This document shows positions 55,333 through 64,000 of a stretch of DNA of 64,000 bases, in pieces. The notes under the pieces are model-generated. The model worked only from the letters and a program-made list of their open reading frames with translations. It ran no database searches and had not been told where the DNA came from. This stretch comes from Streptomyces sp. NBC_00390. GTDB taxonomy: Bacteria; Actinomycetota; Actinomycetes; Streptomycetales; Streptomycetaceae. The position numbers were made by a program, and so were the translations under genes. The stretch lies in contig NZ_CP107945.1 in the NCBI RefSeq assembly GCF_036057275.1, forward strand, positions 496,001 to 560,000, in the 5' to 3' direction. The stretch's first letter is position 1. Each line of letters opens with the position of its first letter.

Positions 55333-56136
55333 CTACGGGGTAGGCCCGTCGGGGAGTGGGGGGACGGGGAGAAGCTGCGGGCGTTTGGCGGTGCGGCCGT
55401 CTCCGGAGGAGCGGCCGCGCAGGCGCCTGCCGAGCCAGGGGCCGAGGAACGAGGCGGCCCAGCGCAGTTCGGTGGCCGTAGCACGCCATCCGGCGGGGGC
55501 GGGTGTGTCCGGAGGAGGCAGGGGGCGCGTCCAGGCGTCGCTGCTGCCGGGTAGTTGGAGTGTGTGGGCGATGGCGGCGGCGATCCGTTCATGGCCGAGC
55601 GGGCCGGCATGGAGCCGGTCCGGACTCCACAGGCGGAGATCGGTGACGACGTCGTGGAGAGAGGTCTCGCCGACGGCGACGCTGTGCCGTCGTGCCGCCT
55701 CCCTGATGCGGTGGTTGAGGGCGACGACACGGGAGTTGATCGGGCGGGCGAGCGGCGTGATCCGTGCGACGTCGGGGAAGGTGAGGGTCACCACACGGGC
55801 GCCCTGGGCGGTGAGCGCGGCGAACATCGCCTCCAAGTGGCCGGCCACCTCGTCGGCGTCGAACCGGGGGCGCAGCAGGTCGTTGACGCCGGCGACGACG
55901 GTGGCCAGGTCCGGGCGCAGGGCGAGGGCGGAGCCGAGCTGTTCCGCGCGGACCTGTCCGGCGAGGCGGCCGCGCACGGCGAGATTCGCGTACTCGACAC
56001 CGGTGCTGTGCACGGCGAGCAGCTCGGCGAACCGGTCGGCGAAACCCCGCAGCCCCACGATGTCGTCGCCGTCGCCGAGGCCCTCGGTCTGGCTGTCACC
56101 CAGAGCTACGTAACGCAGATACTCACCGCTGCGCAT
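55333..56136 (-). CDS. SGNH/GDSL-family hydrolase
   Basis: 267 aa, ATG start, overlapping the PadR gene by 14 nt. Block I YVALGDSQTEGLGDG supplies the Ser, block III has VVAGVNDLLRP, and block V has SPDRLHAGPLGH with Asp and His. No signal peptide, so it is probably cytosolic. An Arg-rich C-terminal tail follows. It hydrolyses esters; the target is unknown. Confidence 0.92.
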   Translation of the reverse strand: MRSGEYLRYVALGDSQTEGLGDGDDIVGLRGFADRFAELLAVHSTGVEYANLAVRGRLAGQVRAEQLGSALALRPDLATVVAGVNDLLRPRFDADEVAGHLEAMFAALTAQGARVVTLTFPDVARITPLARPINSRVVALNHRIREAARRHSVAVGETSLHDVVTDLRLWSPDRLHAGPLGHERIAAAIAHTLQLPGSSDAWTRPLPPPDTPAPAGWRATATELRWAASFLGPWLGRRLRGRSSGDGRTAKRPQLLPVPPLPDGPTP

Positions 56137-56692
56137 GAGCCGCCCGCCTTTCCCGCAGGATCGCCGCCGTGCGCTCGCACCAGTCCCGGTTGCCCTGTTC
56201 GAAGGCGAGGCCCCGCAGGCAGGTCAGATAGGGCCCGATCCGCTCACCGTGCCGGAGGAACTCCTCCTCGCTGCGGTCGCTGCGGATCTTGTGCAGCAGC
56301 GTGCTGAACAACTCGACCTTGGCTCCGGCGAAGGCGGCCCGCTCCATGAGCTGCGCGATGACCTCATCGGTGTCGATGAGATCGGAGGCCTGGACCTTGA
56401 CGACCAGGTCGTCACGCATGAACGAGGGTTTGGCGGAGGCCGCGGCGAACCGTTCCAGCTCGGCGAGACCGGCGTCGGTGACCCGGAACAGGCGCTTGTT
56501 GGGCCGGGTGTCCTGGACCACTTCCCGGCCCGTGACCAGCCCGTCCGCCTCCAGTTTGGCGAGCTCGACGTACAGCTGCTGAGGCAGCGCGTGCCAGAAG
56601 TTGGCCACGCCCATGTCGAAAGACTTGGCCAGTTGGTAGCCGCTCAGCTCCTCATCCAACAGCGCCGCCAGCACGGCATGACGCAAAGCCAT
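56123..56692 (-). CDS. PadR-family transcriptional regulator
   Basis: 189 aa from the ATG at 56692. The winged helix starts MALRHAVLAALLDEELSGYQLAKSF and continues QQLYVELAKLEADGLVTGREV with its wing RLFRVTDAGLAEL, then a C-terminal helical dimerisation domain. It overlaps the SGNH hydrolase gene and probably controls it as an operon. Confidence 0.92.
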   Translation of the reverse strand: MALRHAVLAALLDEELSGYQLAKSFDMGVANFWHALPQQLYVELAKLEADGLVTGREVVQDTRPNKRLFRVTDAGLAELERFAAASAKPSFMRDDLVVKVQASDLIDTDEVIAQLMERAAFAGAKVELFSTLLHKIRSDRSEEEFLRHGERIGPYLTCLRGLAFEQGNRDWCERTAAILRERRAAHAQR

Positions 56693-56992
56693 CGGACCGC
56701 CTCTTCTCCCCATCCGCCCGCTGAACCCCACCCATCATACTCAAGAAAGTGACTAATCAGGTTCACGACTACCGAGGTTGTACAGCACCTGGGCAGCTTC
56801 GGGCAGCTCGACCACGCGGGCCCGTGAAGCGCCGGCCGGGGGTTGCAGTGGGCCACAACCGCCTCACCCGTCTGCACGCCCTGATGTGCCGACAGCTTCC
56901 GGTCACGTCAGCCTAGGATCGATCAGCAAATGCTGGGACATCGCCTGTTTCGTCTGGCACCGGCATGCCCATCTCTCGACCGGAGGAGACGG

Positions 56993-57613
56993 ATGTCGGA
57001 CGCATGCGGCAGGACACGCTGGAAGCGCTTCGCCGTCGTCCTGGCATCGGGTGTCACGGCGGCCACGGCTCTCGGCATCGCCATGGCGCAAGGAGCGCTG
57101 GCCGCGTCGTTCTTCGTTTCCGGACAGAAGTTCCAGATCGGCGCCGACACGCTGACCGCACGAGGCCTGAGCATCTACGGCATGGTGGACACGCCCCGCA
57201 AAGGTGCTCCCGTACCGGTCGTGGTCACCGGGATGAGGCGCGCCAAGATCGACGGCTTGTGCCAGTCCATCGTGGTCCCGATCCCGGTCCTCGGCACCTA
57301 CACGCTGAGGCTCACCGGTGATGACGGCCAGGCCGAGGCGAAGGACCTGTTCATCGACGGGACGTCCTTGGCGGCCGATGAGGCCTTGCTCAATGATCTC
57401 GACATCGGTGTCGCGGCCGGCTCGCTCACCACGGGCAAGATCAACCCGGACGACAGGGACTCCCGGTTCTTCGATCCCAACGGCATCGCGCAGCAAGCCG
57501 CATCGGCCACCCTCACCGACGTGCGTGTGACCGCGGTCGCCGTCTCGGCCGCCACTCTCAACGTCCCCGGTCTCAACATGCGCCTCGTGCAGGGCAATCG
57601 CTCGTGTTTCTGA
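56993..57613 (+). CDS. DUF6230 family cell-surface protein
   Basis: 206 aa, ATG start with GGAGGAGA. The N-terminus RWKRFAVVLASGVTAATALGIAMAQGALAASFFVSGQKFQIGADTL is the family signature with a signal-type helix. The rest is beta-rich and ends LNMRLVQGNRSCF. It precedes a DUF6114 gene, its usual partner in streptomycetes. The role is unknown. Confidence 0.9.
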   Translation: MSDACGRTRWKRFAVVLASGVTAATALGIAMAQGALAASFFVSGQKFQIGADTLTARGLSIYGMVDTPRKGAPVPVVVTGMRRAKIDGLCQSIVVPIPVLGTYTLRLTGDDGQAEAKDLFIDGTSLAADEALLNDLDIGVAAGSLTTGKINPDDRDSRFFDPNGIAQQAASATLTDVRVTAVAVSAATLNVPGLNMRLVQGNRSCF

Positions 57614-57687
57614 CCGCATGACCCGGCACACGCCGGCCGGGTGCCTGCCGGCCCTGGCTCCCGCCCGCTTTCACATGGAAGACGTAC

Positions 57688-58167
57688 GTGATCCACAAGC
57701 TTCTTCGCAGACGACCGGAACTGCAGGCCGCGATCGCCGGCGGCCGACGGAGGTTCAGGGCCTGGCGCGGTGAGCGCCCCTTCTGGGCCGGCCTGTTCAC
57801 CCTTGCCGCGGGAGTACCCGTCCTCTACCTCCCCTACGTCGGCCTCGGTCCGGGTGGCATCCCTCTGGCCCTGTCCACCACGGCCGGCGGAGGATCGCTG
57901 ATCATCGGGATCCTGCTTGTCGTCCTCGGCATCACCCTCTGGTTCCACCAGCAGGTGCGCGTGTTCGCCGGGATCGCGGCCATGCTGCTCGCCCTGGCCT
58001 CCTTCCCCATGGTCAACTTCGGGGGAATGCTTCTGGGTCTGCTGTGCGGCCTCGTCGGCGGGGCTCTCGCCTGTGCCTGGGCCCCGCCGGACCCCGCGGA
58101 TTCCCGGTCGGCGGCACACGGCGCCCCCGCAGCTGTTGCGGTGAGCGAGGGCCAGGGTGAGGGATAG
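57688..58167 (+). CDS. DUF6114 family membrane protein
   Basis: 159 aa from a GTG. Start region RRFRAWRGERPFWAGLFTLAAGVPVLYLPY leads into four membrane helices (GGSLIIGILLVVLGITLWF, FAGIAAMLLALASFPMVNFGGMLLGLLCGLVGGALACAWAPP). It forms the standard pair with DUF6230. Its end overlaps the next gene by 11 nt. Confidence 0.9.
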   Translation: MIHKLLRRRPELQAAIAGGRRRFRAWRGERPFWAGLFTLAAGVPVLYLPYVGLGPGGIPLALSTTAGGGSLIIGILLVVLGITLWFHQQVRVFAGIAAMLLALASFPMVNFGGMLLGLLCGLVGGALACAWAPPDPADSRSAAHGAPAAVAVSEGQGEG

Positions 58168-58804
58168 CGGCCTGATCGGCGTACTCGACCGGTCGCGCAG
58201 GTCACTCGCCACGACGCTGGCGCTGACGGCGTTGCCGGCGGTGCTGGTCGGCGCGCCCGCGGCTTCGGCCGCGTTCCTCTCCTCCGGCGGCATCCGCCCA
58301 ATCGACGCTGCCCGCACCGGGGCTCCGCGCGACCGTTCGCCTGCCCCTCTCGGCAGCCGCCCCTGGGTTCTGCGGGCGGAGCGGCTCGTCCTCCACGGGA
58401 GCGTTTTCCACGGGGTGGTGACCGTACGGACCGCGGCGGGGGCCGAACGGGTTCTGAAGTTCACCGCACGGTTGATGGACATCGCCGGCCTGGACCTGAC
58501 GACCGGCGGCAGCAGTGGGCTACGCCTGCGGGCCAGGCCGGCGGCCACGTCCACGGTCAGGGGCAAGGACGTTGTGACGCTCTACGCCTCGAGGCTGTCC
58601 GGCTCACTCACCAGTCTGGGCGGCGCACCGCTCCCGGCGATCCGCAACGTCACGATCAGCCCCGACTCCCTCCCCGGGTGGCTCTCTCACCCGGGGGTCG
58701 CCACGCGGACCGTCGCGTTCGACGACGTGAGCATGTCGCAGATCGCCCGGTTCGGCGGCGACCTGACCATCGCCGGACCGGACTTCCGCGCCGCGGGCCG
58801 GTGA
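58157..58804 (+). CDS. Secreted hypothetical protein linked to DUF6230/DUF6114
   Basis: 215 aa from a GTG inside the end of the DUF6114 gene. A signal peptide ends near GAPAASAAFL. The mature part is beta-rich (RPWVLRAERLVLHGSVFHGVVTVRT, VTLYASRLSGSLTSLG, VAFDDVSMSQIARFGGDLTIAGPDF) and looks like a divergent relative of the DUF6230 fold. Probably exported and surface-located. Confidence 0.8.
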   Translation: MRDSGLIGVLDRSRRSLATTLALTALPAVLVGAPAASAAFLSSGGIRPIDAARTGAPRDRSPAPLGSRPWVLRAERLVLHGSVFHGVVTVRTAAGAERVLKFTARLMDIAGLDLTTGGSSGLRLRARPAATSTVRGKDVVTLYASRLSGSLTSLGGAPLPAIRNVTISPDSLPGWLSHPGVATRTVAFDDVSMSQIARFGGDLTIAGPDFRAAGR

Positions 58805-58845
58805 GCATCCCCCACCGGTGCGTCTCGCGGACCTGGGGCACGGTG

Positions 58846-61800
58846 TCACGAGCCGAGATGAACGAGGGAGGGAAATGGCCGGCCGCCTCGGCCGAGCCGT
58901 TCTCCCTCCCTCCCCCGGGCCTCTGCCATGACTTCGTGCAGCGCCCACGGCACCCGGTCCGGCTGGAGCCGGTGATTCTGGTCCAGCAGCAGGCGGTACA
59001 CCTTCGCCGCCAGGGATCCGGACGCAGCTGTGAGGCGGTCCGGTCCGGACGTGCTGAGGGAGGTGACGACATGGCGGCACCCCGCGAAGTGCAGGCTGCC
59101 CGCCACGGTGTCCCGATCGGGTTCCGTGCCGCTGCCGACGGCCCCGCCGTACCCGGAGAGAAACACCAGCTCGGTGTGGGACAGGTCCGCCGCAGCGATG
59201 TCCGAGGCACTCAGCGGTCCGTCGGCCAGCGCGAGCGCCACGCCCGCGTCCCCGGCTGCGCCCGGCGCCGATGTGCCCTCGGCCCGCTGCACAGGTGCGG
59301 GCGATCGCACAAGACGGCAGACAAGGTGAACGACCTCGACCTCCGAGAGGGCTTCGAGTACGGCGAGTCGGGTGGCCGATCGGCCGCCCAGCACGTCGAA
59401 CTCCATTCCCGTACCACGCAGCACCGCCACCTCCTCCTCGGCGGACCGGGCCCACCACGTCTCGTCACCTGCGTTCCCCACCACCACCAGCGCCCGGGAC
59501 GGCCTCCGGGCGGGGCGGCCCGCCCCGGGACGCCGGTGCCGCAGCAAGCCCGCCAGTCCGGGCGCGTACGACGAGACGGGCGCGGGACCGGGCGCCGGCT
59601 CCGCACCGGTCTCCACCCGCTGCGGGGGGTACGCCTCGTGTACGGGGAGGTCTGAGAGCGGTCCCGTGGGGCACCACCAGACCCACGGGGGGATCCCGCG
59701 TTCCGCGCCGGGCAACCGCCGTGCCAGCTCGTCCATGGCCGGCCTCAGGGCCTCGCGCATCTCGGCCTCCTGGAACTCCGGCCCCCGTCGGGCCGAGGGG
59801 GCCTCGATGCCGGGCAGCTCCACGGCGGAGACCGAGTCACCCGTCAGGATCAGGGCGTCGCTACGGAGAGCGGCCACGTTGAGAACGACCACCGGCCCGT
59901 CGGCTGTCGCCGCCCGCAGATCAGCTTCGGCCAGCCTCGGCGCAAGCCGGGCGGTCTCCCTGCGGAGCCGGTACAGCCTCTGCCTGCGCGGCTGGCAGGA
60001 TCCGGCGTCGTCTTCCCGCAGCGCCCGTCCGGCCAGGATCACACGGTGCAGGCACAAGCCGCGCTCCAGGAGTTCCACAGCCCCCATGAGCTCGCCGGCG
60101 GCCACGGCGCAGGCAGCGGCGTTCTCCGGCATCCCGGCGAAGCCGTCGGCGACAAGGGCGAACTGCGCATCGCCCATGCCCACCCAGTCGAGGCGCTCCA
60201 ACTGGTCGAACAGCCGCTTGAAGCCCTGCAGGGCGAGGGAGGCGCGTCCTGCCCGCACCCCCGACCGCGCCGCGTTCCGGGCCGCGGCCACTCGCTCGAC
60301 CGGCCCGATGCTCCGCTCGTCAAGGGCGGCCTCAAGGTTCAGTCGAGAGGCCCACTCGGCATGCTCAGGCTTCTCACGCAGCCACGTGACGTCCGCCGCC
60401 AAAGGAGCGAGGCAGGCCACCAACTCGGCGCGATCAGCGGTCGGCTGGACCGCATCGAGGGCCTCCCGGCCGAGAGCCAGCGCTTCGTCGAACGCCTCCC
60501 CGCCCGTGCCTTCCGGCGTGTGCTCCCCGCCGACCACAAGGCGGACGTGCAACGCCCGCAGCAGGCCGTGCAGCGCCAGTCTCCTTGTCCGGCCCTCGCG
60601 TTGAGCCCCGCCGGTGGAGGTCTCCGCCAGCACACCGCGCAGGATCTGCACTCCGTGCTCCGCGTCGTCCACGCTGTCGGTGGCCCGCGCCCGGTAGCAC
60701 AGAGCACGTGCGTACTGGACGAGCAGGGCCGCGTCCTCCGGATGGCCCGGTCGCAGGGCGGGCGAGGCCGCCTGGAGCAGGGTGAGAGCGCGACCCAGGG
60801 CAGCCACATCACCTATGTCCGCGTAGCGCGTCAGGCGCTGGGCAACCGTCCGGCTCAGGATCTGGGCGCGCGTGGGAACGCGGCGGGGGCCGCTCGGGGC
60901 GACAGCTGATCGCGCGACAGCACGGTGAACACTCTGCGCGGCCATCCGGGCGACGTCACGGGCGTGCCAGCGCCCCCTGGGGAAGTCGGCACGCCATACA
61001 CGCGTATCCGTGTCCCGGAGCCAGTTGTACTTCCCCCAGCGGGAGATCAGCCGGGCCTCCGCTCCCGTGGTGCTCACCCCGTCGAGGGCCAGCAGGAGCG
61101 GCGCCGGGCCTTCGGACCCGGCACACCACGAGACCACCAGTGCGATCTGTTCCCGCACCATGGGTGAACGGATCTCGACCGGGTCGAGCAGCATGACTGC
61201 CGCGTCGAAAGTGTCCGGCCAGGTGATGTCACCGGCCTCGGTCGGGAGCGACTGCAGCACTCTGATGTCCAGCACCTGGTACCCGGCGCCGTGCAGCAGC
61301 TCGCACAGGTTGTCGTACACCCACTGCGGAAAGCCCGCAGTATCGGGGCGGCGGCCGATGAGCACGGTCGGACGGGCCGGGGCCGTCGGATCCTGCCGTT
61401 CGGAGCGGCCATGGGTGGCGAACAGGCCGTGGGCCGTCCCCGACGGATCGTAGACATCGCTTCTGGCGTTGACCAGGCGAGCCGAGGGCGAGCATCCCGT
61501 GCGGGTCTCCCGCCGGCCGGAGTGGACCAGAAGCACCTCGCTGTCCTGGCCCGTTGTGCCCGGGCGCAGTTCCAGTACGACGGGTTCGGTTCCAGGGGCG
61601 CGGATGAGCAACGTGTCGGGCTCGTCGCCCGGGGCACCGCCGACGCTCAGCACCCCGCGGTGCATACGGACGGGGATCTCCACCTCGGGGACAGTCTCTT
61701 CGCCCGATGCGGCCACGGCGTCGACGACCATGGCTGCATCGGCACATGTGAGTCCGGCAGGCCCACGGCGATCGATGCCGGCACCGGTGTCGAGGCAGGC

Positions 61801-62364
61801 AGCGATCGAACGGAACTGCCATCCGGTGACGGTGTCCAGCAGCCTCTCCGGGAGTCGGCGCCAGGCACCCACGAGCCAGTCGGCGACGCCCTGGCGGCCT
61901 TCGTCCTCCACCAGAGCCCTGAGCGCCGAACGCAGCGCCGCTTCGGCATCGGCCGGCGCGTCCCGGCCGCCGAGCGCAAGCCGCCATGTCACCTCCTCCT
62001 CCAGCCGCGTCAGGGGCGAGAGATGACCGTGGAGCCCCTCGATGAGACGGCCCAGTTGCCTCAGCGGGTCGTCCGCCGCGCAGCGCGCGAGTCTGTCGGC
62101 GAAGCGTGCCCTGAGGACCCGCTGGACATCCGGGAGCAACACCATGGCGCGGGGGTTGCGGGATGCTGTCCAGGCACTGAACCACAGGTCGGACTCGGCG
62201 CCGACATCCGCCTGCGGCAGCAGTGCGAGACGCACCGCCCGCATCAGTTCAGGTTCGATGCGGACGGCGGTGCTGAGCAGTTCCGCGAGCTCGGCGGCCT
62301 CGGGCGGGGGGCCGGGCGGCAGGTCGTCCCATCCGTGCCCCGGTGTCGTGTCGGCACCGCTCAC
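58846..62364 (-). CDS. CHAT-domain effector of the second MoxR-vWA cassette (catalytic residues replaced)
   Basis: 1172 aa from a GTG at 62364, 7 nt after the vWA stop. The N-terminal module (LLPQADVGAESDLWFS, LLPDVQRVLRARF) matches the left-edge partner protein. A middle Rossmann-like stretch (RPTVLIGRRPDTAGFPQWVYDNLCELL...WPDTFDAAVMLLDPVEI) and about 350 residues of TPR-like helices follow. The C-terminal ~300 residues have a CHAT layout (DGPLSASDIAAADLSHTELVFLSG, AGCRHVVTSLS). At the His position of the usual CHG motif the sequence is CRL (Arg1017), and the SAC motif is SGY (Tyr1072), so peptidase activity is doubtful. Confidence 0.82.
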   Translation of the reverse strand: MSGADTTPGHGWDDLPPGPPPEAAELAELLSTAVRIEPELMRAVRLALLPQADVGAESDLWFSAWTASRNPRAMVLLPDVQRVLRARFADRLARCAADDPLRQLGRLIEGLHGHLSPLTRLEEEVTWRLALGGRDAPADAEAALRSALRALVEDEGRQGVADWLVGAWRRLPERLLDTVTGWQFRSIAACLDTGAGIDRRGPAGLTCADAAMVVDAVAASGEETVPEVEIPVRMHRGVLSVGGAPGDEPDTLLIRAPGTEPVVLELRPGTTGQDSEVLLVHSGRRETRTGCSPSARLVNARSDVYDPSGTAHGLFATHGRSERQDPTAPARPTVLIGRRPDTAGFPQWVYDNLCELLHGAGYQVLDIRVLQSLPTEAGDITWPDTFDAAVMLLDPVEIRSPMVREQIALVVSWCAGSEGPAPLLLALDGVSTTGAEARLISRWGKYNWLRDTDTRVWRADFPRGRWHARDVARMAAQSVHRAVARSAVAPSGPRRVPTRAQILSRTVAQRLTRYADIGDVAALGRALTLLQAASPALRPGHPEDAALLVQYARALCYRARATDSVDDAEHGVQILRGVLAETSTGGAQREGRTRRLALHGLLRALHVRLVVGGEHTPEGTGGEAFDEALALGREALDAVQPTADRAELVACLAPLAADVTWLREKPEHAEWASRLNLEAALDERSIGPVERVAAARNAARSGVRAGRASLALQGFKRLFDQLERLDWVGMGDAQFALVADGFAGMPENAAACAVAAGELMGAVELLERGLCLHRVILAGRALREDDAGSCQPRRQRLYRLRRETARLAPRLAEADLRAATADGPVVVLNVAALRSDALILTGDSVSAVELPGIEAPSARRGPEFQEAEMREALRPAMDELARRLPGAERGIPPWVWWCPTGPLSDLPVHEAYPPQRVETGAEPAPGPAPVSSYAPGLAGLLRHRRPGAGRPARRPSRALVVVGNAGDETWWARSAEEEVAVLRGTGMEFDVLGGRSATRLAVLEALSEVEVVHLVCRLVRSPAPVQRAEGTSAPGAAGDAGVALALADGPLSASDIAAADLSHTELVFLSGYGGAVGSGTEPDRDTVAGSLHFAGCRHVVTSLSTSGPDRLTAASGSLAAKVYRLLLDQNHRLQPDRVPWALHEVMAEARGREGERLGRGGRPFPSLVHLGS

Positions 62365-62371
62365 CGTGGCC

Positions 62372-63511
62372 TCACCCCTCTCCCCCGAGAACGGAGTTCG
62401 CGCCGCAGCCTGCCTGGGCCTGGGCCACCCGGGCGGTGACGTGCCCCACGGTGGTGCCGCGGTCCCAGGCGAACACCGGCATGGTCGCGGGCAGCCAGGC
62501 AGGAAAGCGGTCCCTCGGCAGGGGCAGCAGTCCCAGTGGGCGGGCGCCATGGCGTCGCACCTCGGCAGCGAACTCCCGCCACTCGGCCGGCCTGCTCCTG
62601 CGGTGGTCTCCTGGTGGCCCGATCGTTCCGCAGTCGCTGAGCAGCAGAACCGTACTTCCGCGAGGAGGAGGCTGATAGGTCCGCCAGGTCCAGAACGGTC
62701 CCTTGCCCGCGCCGCGCAGGGGTGCGTAGGCGAAGCGCAGCAGCTCCGTCTTCTCCTTCCCGACCAGGGCCTCGACCCGCTCGCACAGCTGCATCTGGTC
62801 ACGGGAGAACAGCTGCATCGCGGGCCCGTGGTCGACCAGGATCTGAACGCCGTGCCGCAGAGTCCGCAGCTTGCGCCGGGGCAGTTCGGCCAGCGGCAGG
62901 CCACGGGCGAGGAAATCGACGGTCATCTCGACCTCCACCTCGCCCTCGGGTGCTGTGCCGGCGAGTGCCGCCTCCAACAGGGCTGCGGTGGACAAGGGCG
63001 CGAGCAGGGGCGTGTGCGTCGGCCGGCGACTCATCAGCTCGCGGTCGGGCCTGGCGACACTGGGACGCGACCAGCCACGGGGCCATGCGGGCAGGGTCTC
63101 CAGGGGGCTGACCCTCGGGTGGCCCGTGCCGCCGGCGACCGGGCCTGCGTCAACTGCCCTGTACTGTCCGGAGTCCTCCGGATCGAGTCCGAGCCCTTCG
63201 AGCATGGTGGGCACAGCCGAGCCGCGTTCCTCCCCGGTGGACGGCAGCTCCGGCCCTTTCCCGGCGGCGGCCGCCGCAGTGTGTTCCGGAGGGGCATCTG
63301 CACTCCAGGCGGGTCCTGTGTCCTGCGGCCCGGTGGGCAACGACGGGCCCAGACCGAGGAGACGGGCAATGCGTCTCGCCGTCCCTTCGTCCTGGGGTGC
63401 GATCGTCTCAAGGGCCAAGGCCAGATCTCCCAGCCATGTGCACCCCCTCCGCGGCGCCGCACCCATGGCGTCCGGTGCGCCACGCCCCGCGTGGTCACGC
63501 CGGCCGCTCAT
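62372..63511 (-). CDS. vWA-like protein of the second MoxR cassette
   Basis: 379 aa, ATG start overlapping the MoxR stop (ATGA). Paralogue of the vWA protein at 2040-3092: same N-terminal segment (LGDLALALETIAPQDEGTARRIARLLGLG), a longer disordered linker, and the C-terminal vWA-like domain with ILVDHGPAM and VLLLSDCGTI. The MIDAS DxSxS is DHGPA, again lacking both serines. Confidence 0.75.
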   Translation of the reverse strand: MSGRRDHAGRGAPDAMGAAPRRGCTWLGDLALALETIAPQDEGTARRIARLLGLGPSLPTGPQDTGPAWSADAPPEHTAAAAAGKGPELPSTGEERGSAVPTMLEGLGLDPEDSGQYRAVDAGPVAGGTGHPRVSPLETLPAWPRGWSRPSVARPDRELMSRRPTHTPLLAPLSTAALLEAALAGTAPEGEVEVEMTVDFLARGLPLAELPRRKLRTLRHGVQILVDHGPAMQLFSRDQMQLCERVEALVGKEKTELLRFAYAPLRGAGKGPFWTWRTYQPPPRGSTVLLLSDCGTIGPPGDHRRSRPAEWREFAAEVRRHGARPLGLLPLPRDRFPAWLPATMPVFAWDRGTTVGHVTARVAQAQAGCGANSVLGGEG

Positions 63512-64000
63512 CGCCCCCCGTCTCCTTCGGCCGCGTCCTCGGGCTGCTGGTGCTTGAGCAGGACGAGGTTGCGCAGCCGTGTCCAGCGGGGGTCGGCCGG
63601 GCTGCGGATCTCGAGGGAGAGACAGGCATGCAGTGCGTCCAGGAACTCGGCCGTGCTGGGGGCACGCATGCCGTCCTTGTCGGCTTGTTCCCGCGCGGCA
63701 AGGACCTCCCTGGCCACAGCGGCCGCCAAGGCCTCCTGGTCCCGGTCCCAGAATTCGTCGGTGAGATGTGCACGGGCGATCTCGACCAGCCGGTCCTTGC
63801 CGGGCGAAGGGAGCGAGGCGACGACACAGCGCCTCAGGAACGCCTGTGGCAGCTCTCGTTCCTCGTTGGTCGTGATCACCACAAGGTGGCGGGCGGGCGC
63901 CGGGCCCGGCTCGGTGCGCTGCTCCATGCGGACCACGGTGCCGGTCTCCGTCACCCTGAACTTCCCGGATCCCAGAGGCACCAGCAGGCCGTTGGGTACA
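63508..64000 (-). CDS. MoxR-type AAA+ ATPase (partial, right edge)
   Basis: C-terminal ~163 residues only; Walker A and B lie beyond the window. HLVVITTNEERELPQAFLRRCVV carries sensor 1 and the arginine finger, followed by the helical lid and STAEFLDALHACLSLEI. It is clearly paralogous to the ATPase at 3089-4024 and overlaps the next gene by 4 nt. Confidence 0.88.
   Translation of the reverse strand, partial: VPNGLLVPLGSGKFRVTETGTVVRMEQRTEPGPAPARHLVVITTNEERELPQAFLRRCVVASLPSPGKDRLVEIARAHLTDEFWDRDQEALAAAVAREVLAAREQADKDGMRAPSTAEFLDALHACLSLEIRSPADPRWTRLRNLVLLKHQQPEDAAEGDGGR

Noticed and set aside
58846..62904. N-terminally extended version of the CHAT gene
   Set aside because: The extra 180 codons run through the vWA gene in another frame; the GTG at 62364 just after the vWA stop fits the operon.

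Overview
The window is high-GC actinobacterial DNA, almost certainly from a Streptomyces chromosome. The signs are GC-rich third codon positions, many GTG/TTG starts, 4-nt ATGA/GTGA gene overlaps, and Streptomyces-typical families (DUF6230/DUF6114, DUF7144, DUF5997, DUF2252, SpoIIE phosphatase, HATPase anti-sigma-like protein, the actinobacterial high-affinity hydrogenase operon). I see no rRNA, tRNA, CRISPR array or intact insertion sequence.

Layout. (1) 1-7.8 kb, minus strand: a conflict-type operon made of a SLATT membrane protein, a TIR-NACHT-LRR protein, a MoxR AAA+ ATPase, a vWA-like protein with a degenerate MIDAS, and a beta-propeller protein cut by the window edge. (2) 7.9-14.5 kb: hydrolases (PIG-L deacetylase, S33 peptidase, secreted CBM-GH5 glycosidase, acetylxylan esterase), a small phosphatase, and a divergent VOC/TetR pair with two repeated operators. 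(3) 14.5-20.2 kb: stress-type genes (SHOCT membrane protein, DUF2252, a 65-aa protein, a MalT-like LuxR regulator, DUF7144), two of them preceded by a shared palindrome. (4) 20.3-35.2 kb: one continuous minus-strand operon for a group 1h [NiFe] hydrogenase: hoxX, small and large subunits, accessory proteins, maturation protease and hypABFCDE. (5) 35.5-41.8 kb: nucleoside hydrolase, two uncharacterised proteins, an overlapping RNA ligase/metallo-beta-lactamase pair, a membrane protein. (6) 42-51 kb: SpoIIE phosphatase, CBS protein, a four-gene translationally coupled oxidative cassette (ABM monooxygenase, beta-hydroxyacid dehydrogenase, amidohydrolase, P450), HATPase protein, MscS channel. (7) 51.2-52.3 kb: a deletion scar joining a broken histidine kinase to the tail of an ApbE gene. 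(8) 52.3-58.8 kb: alcohol dehydrogenase, LysR-type effector-domain protein with DUF5997, SGNH hydrolase with PadR, and the DUF6230/DUF6114/secreted-protein trio. (9) 58.8-64 kb, minus strand: a second MoxR-vWA-effector cassette, paralogous to the first, whose effector ends in a CHAT domain that appears to lack its catalytic His and Cys.

The main interest is the pair of paralogous MoxR-vWA-effector cassettes near the two ends. They share gene order, strand and an N-terminal effector module, but carry different C-terminal domains (beta-propeller versus pseudo-CHAT). In the left cassette the ternary core follows a TIR-NACHT-LRR sensor/effector by only 21 nt, with a SLATT membrane protein just upstream. 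This resembles the NTP-dependent conflict (vWA-MoxR-associated) systems described for multicellular bacteria. No phenotype can be read from sequence alone.
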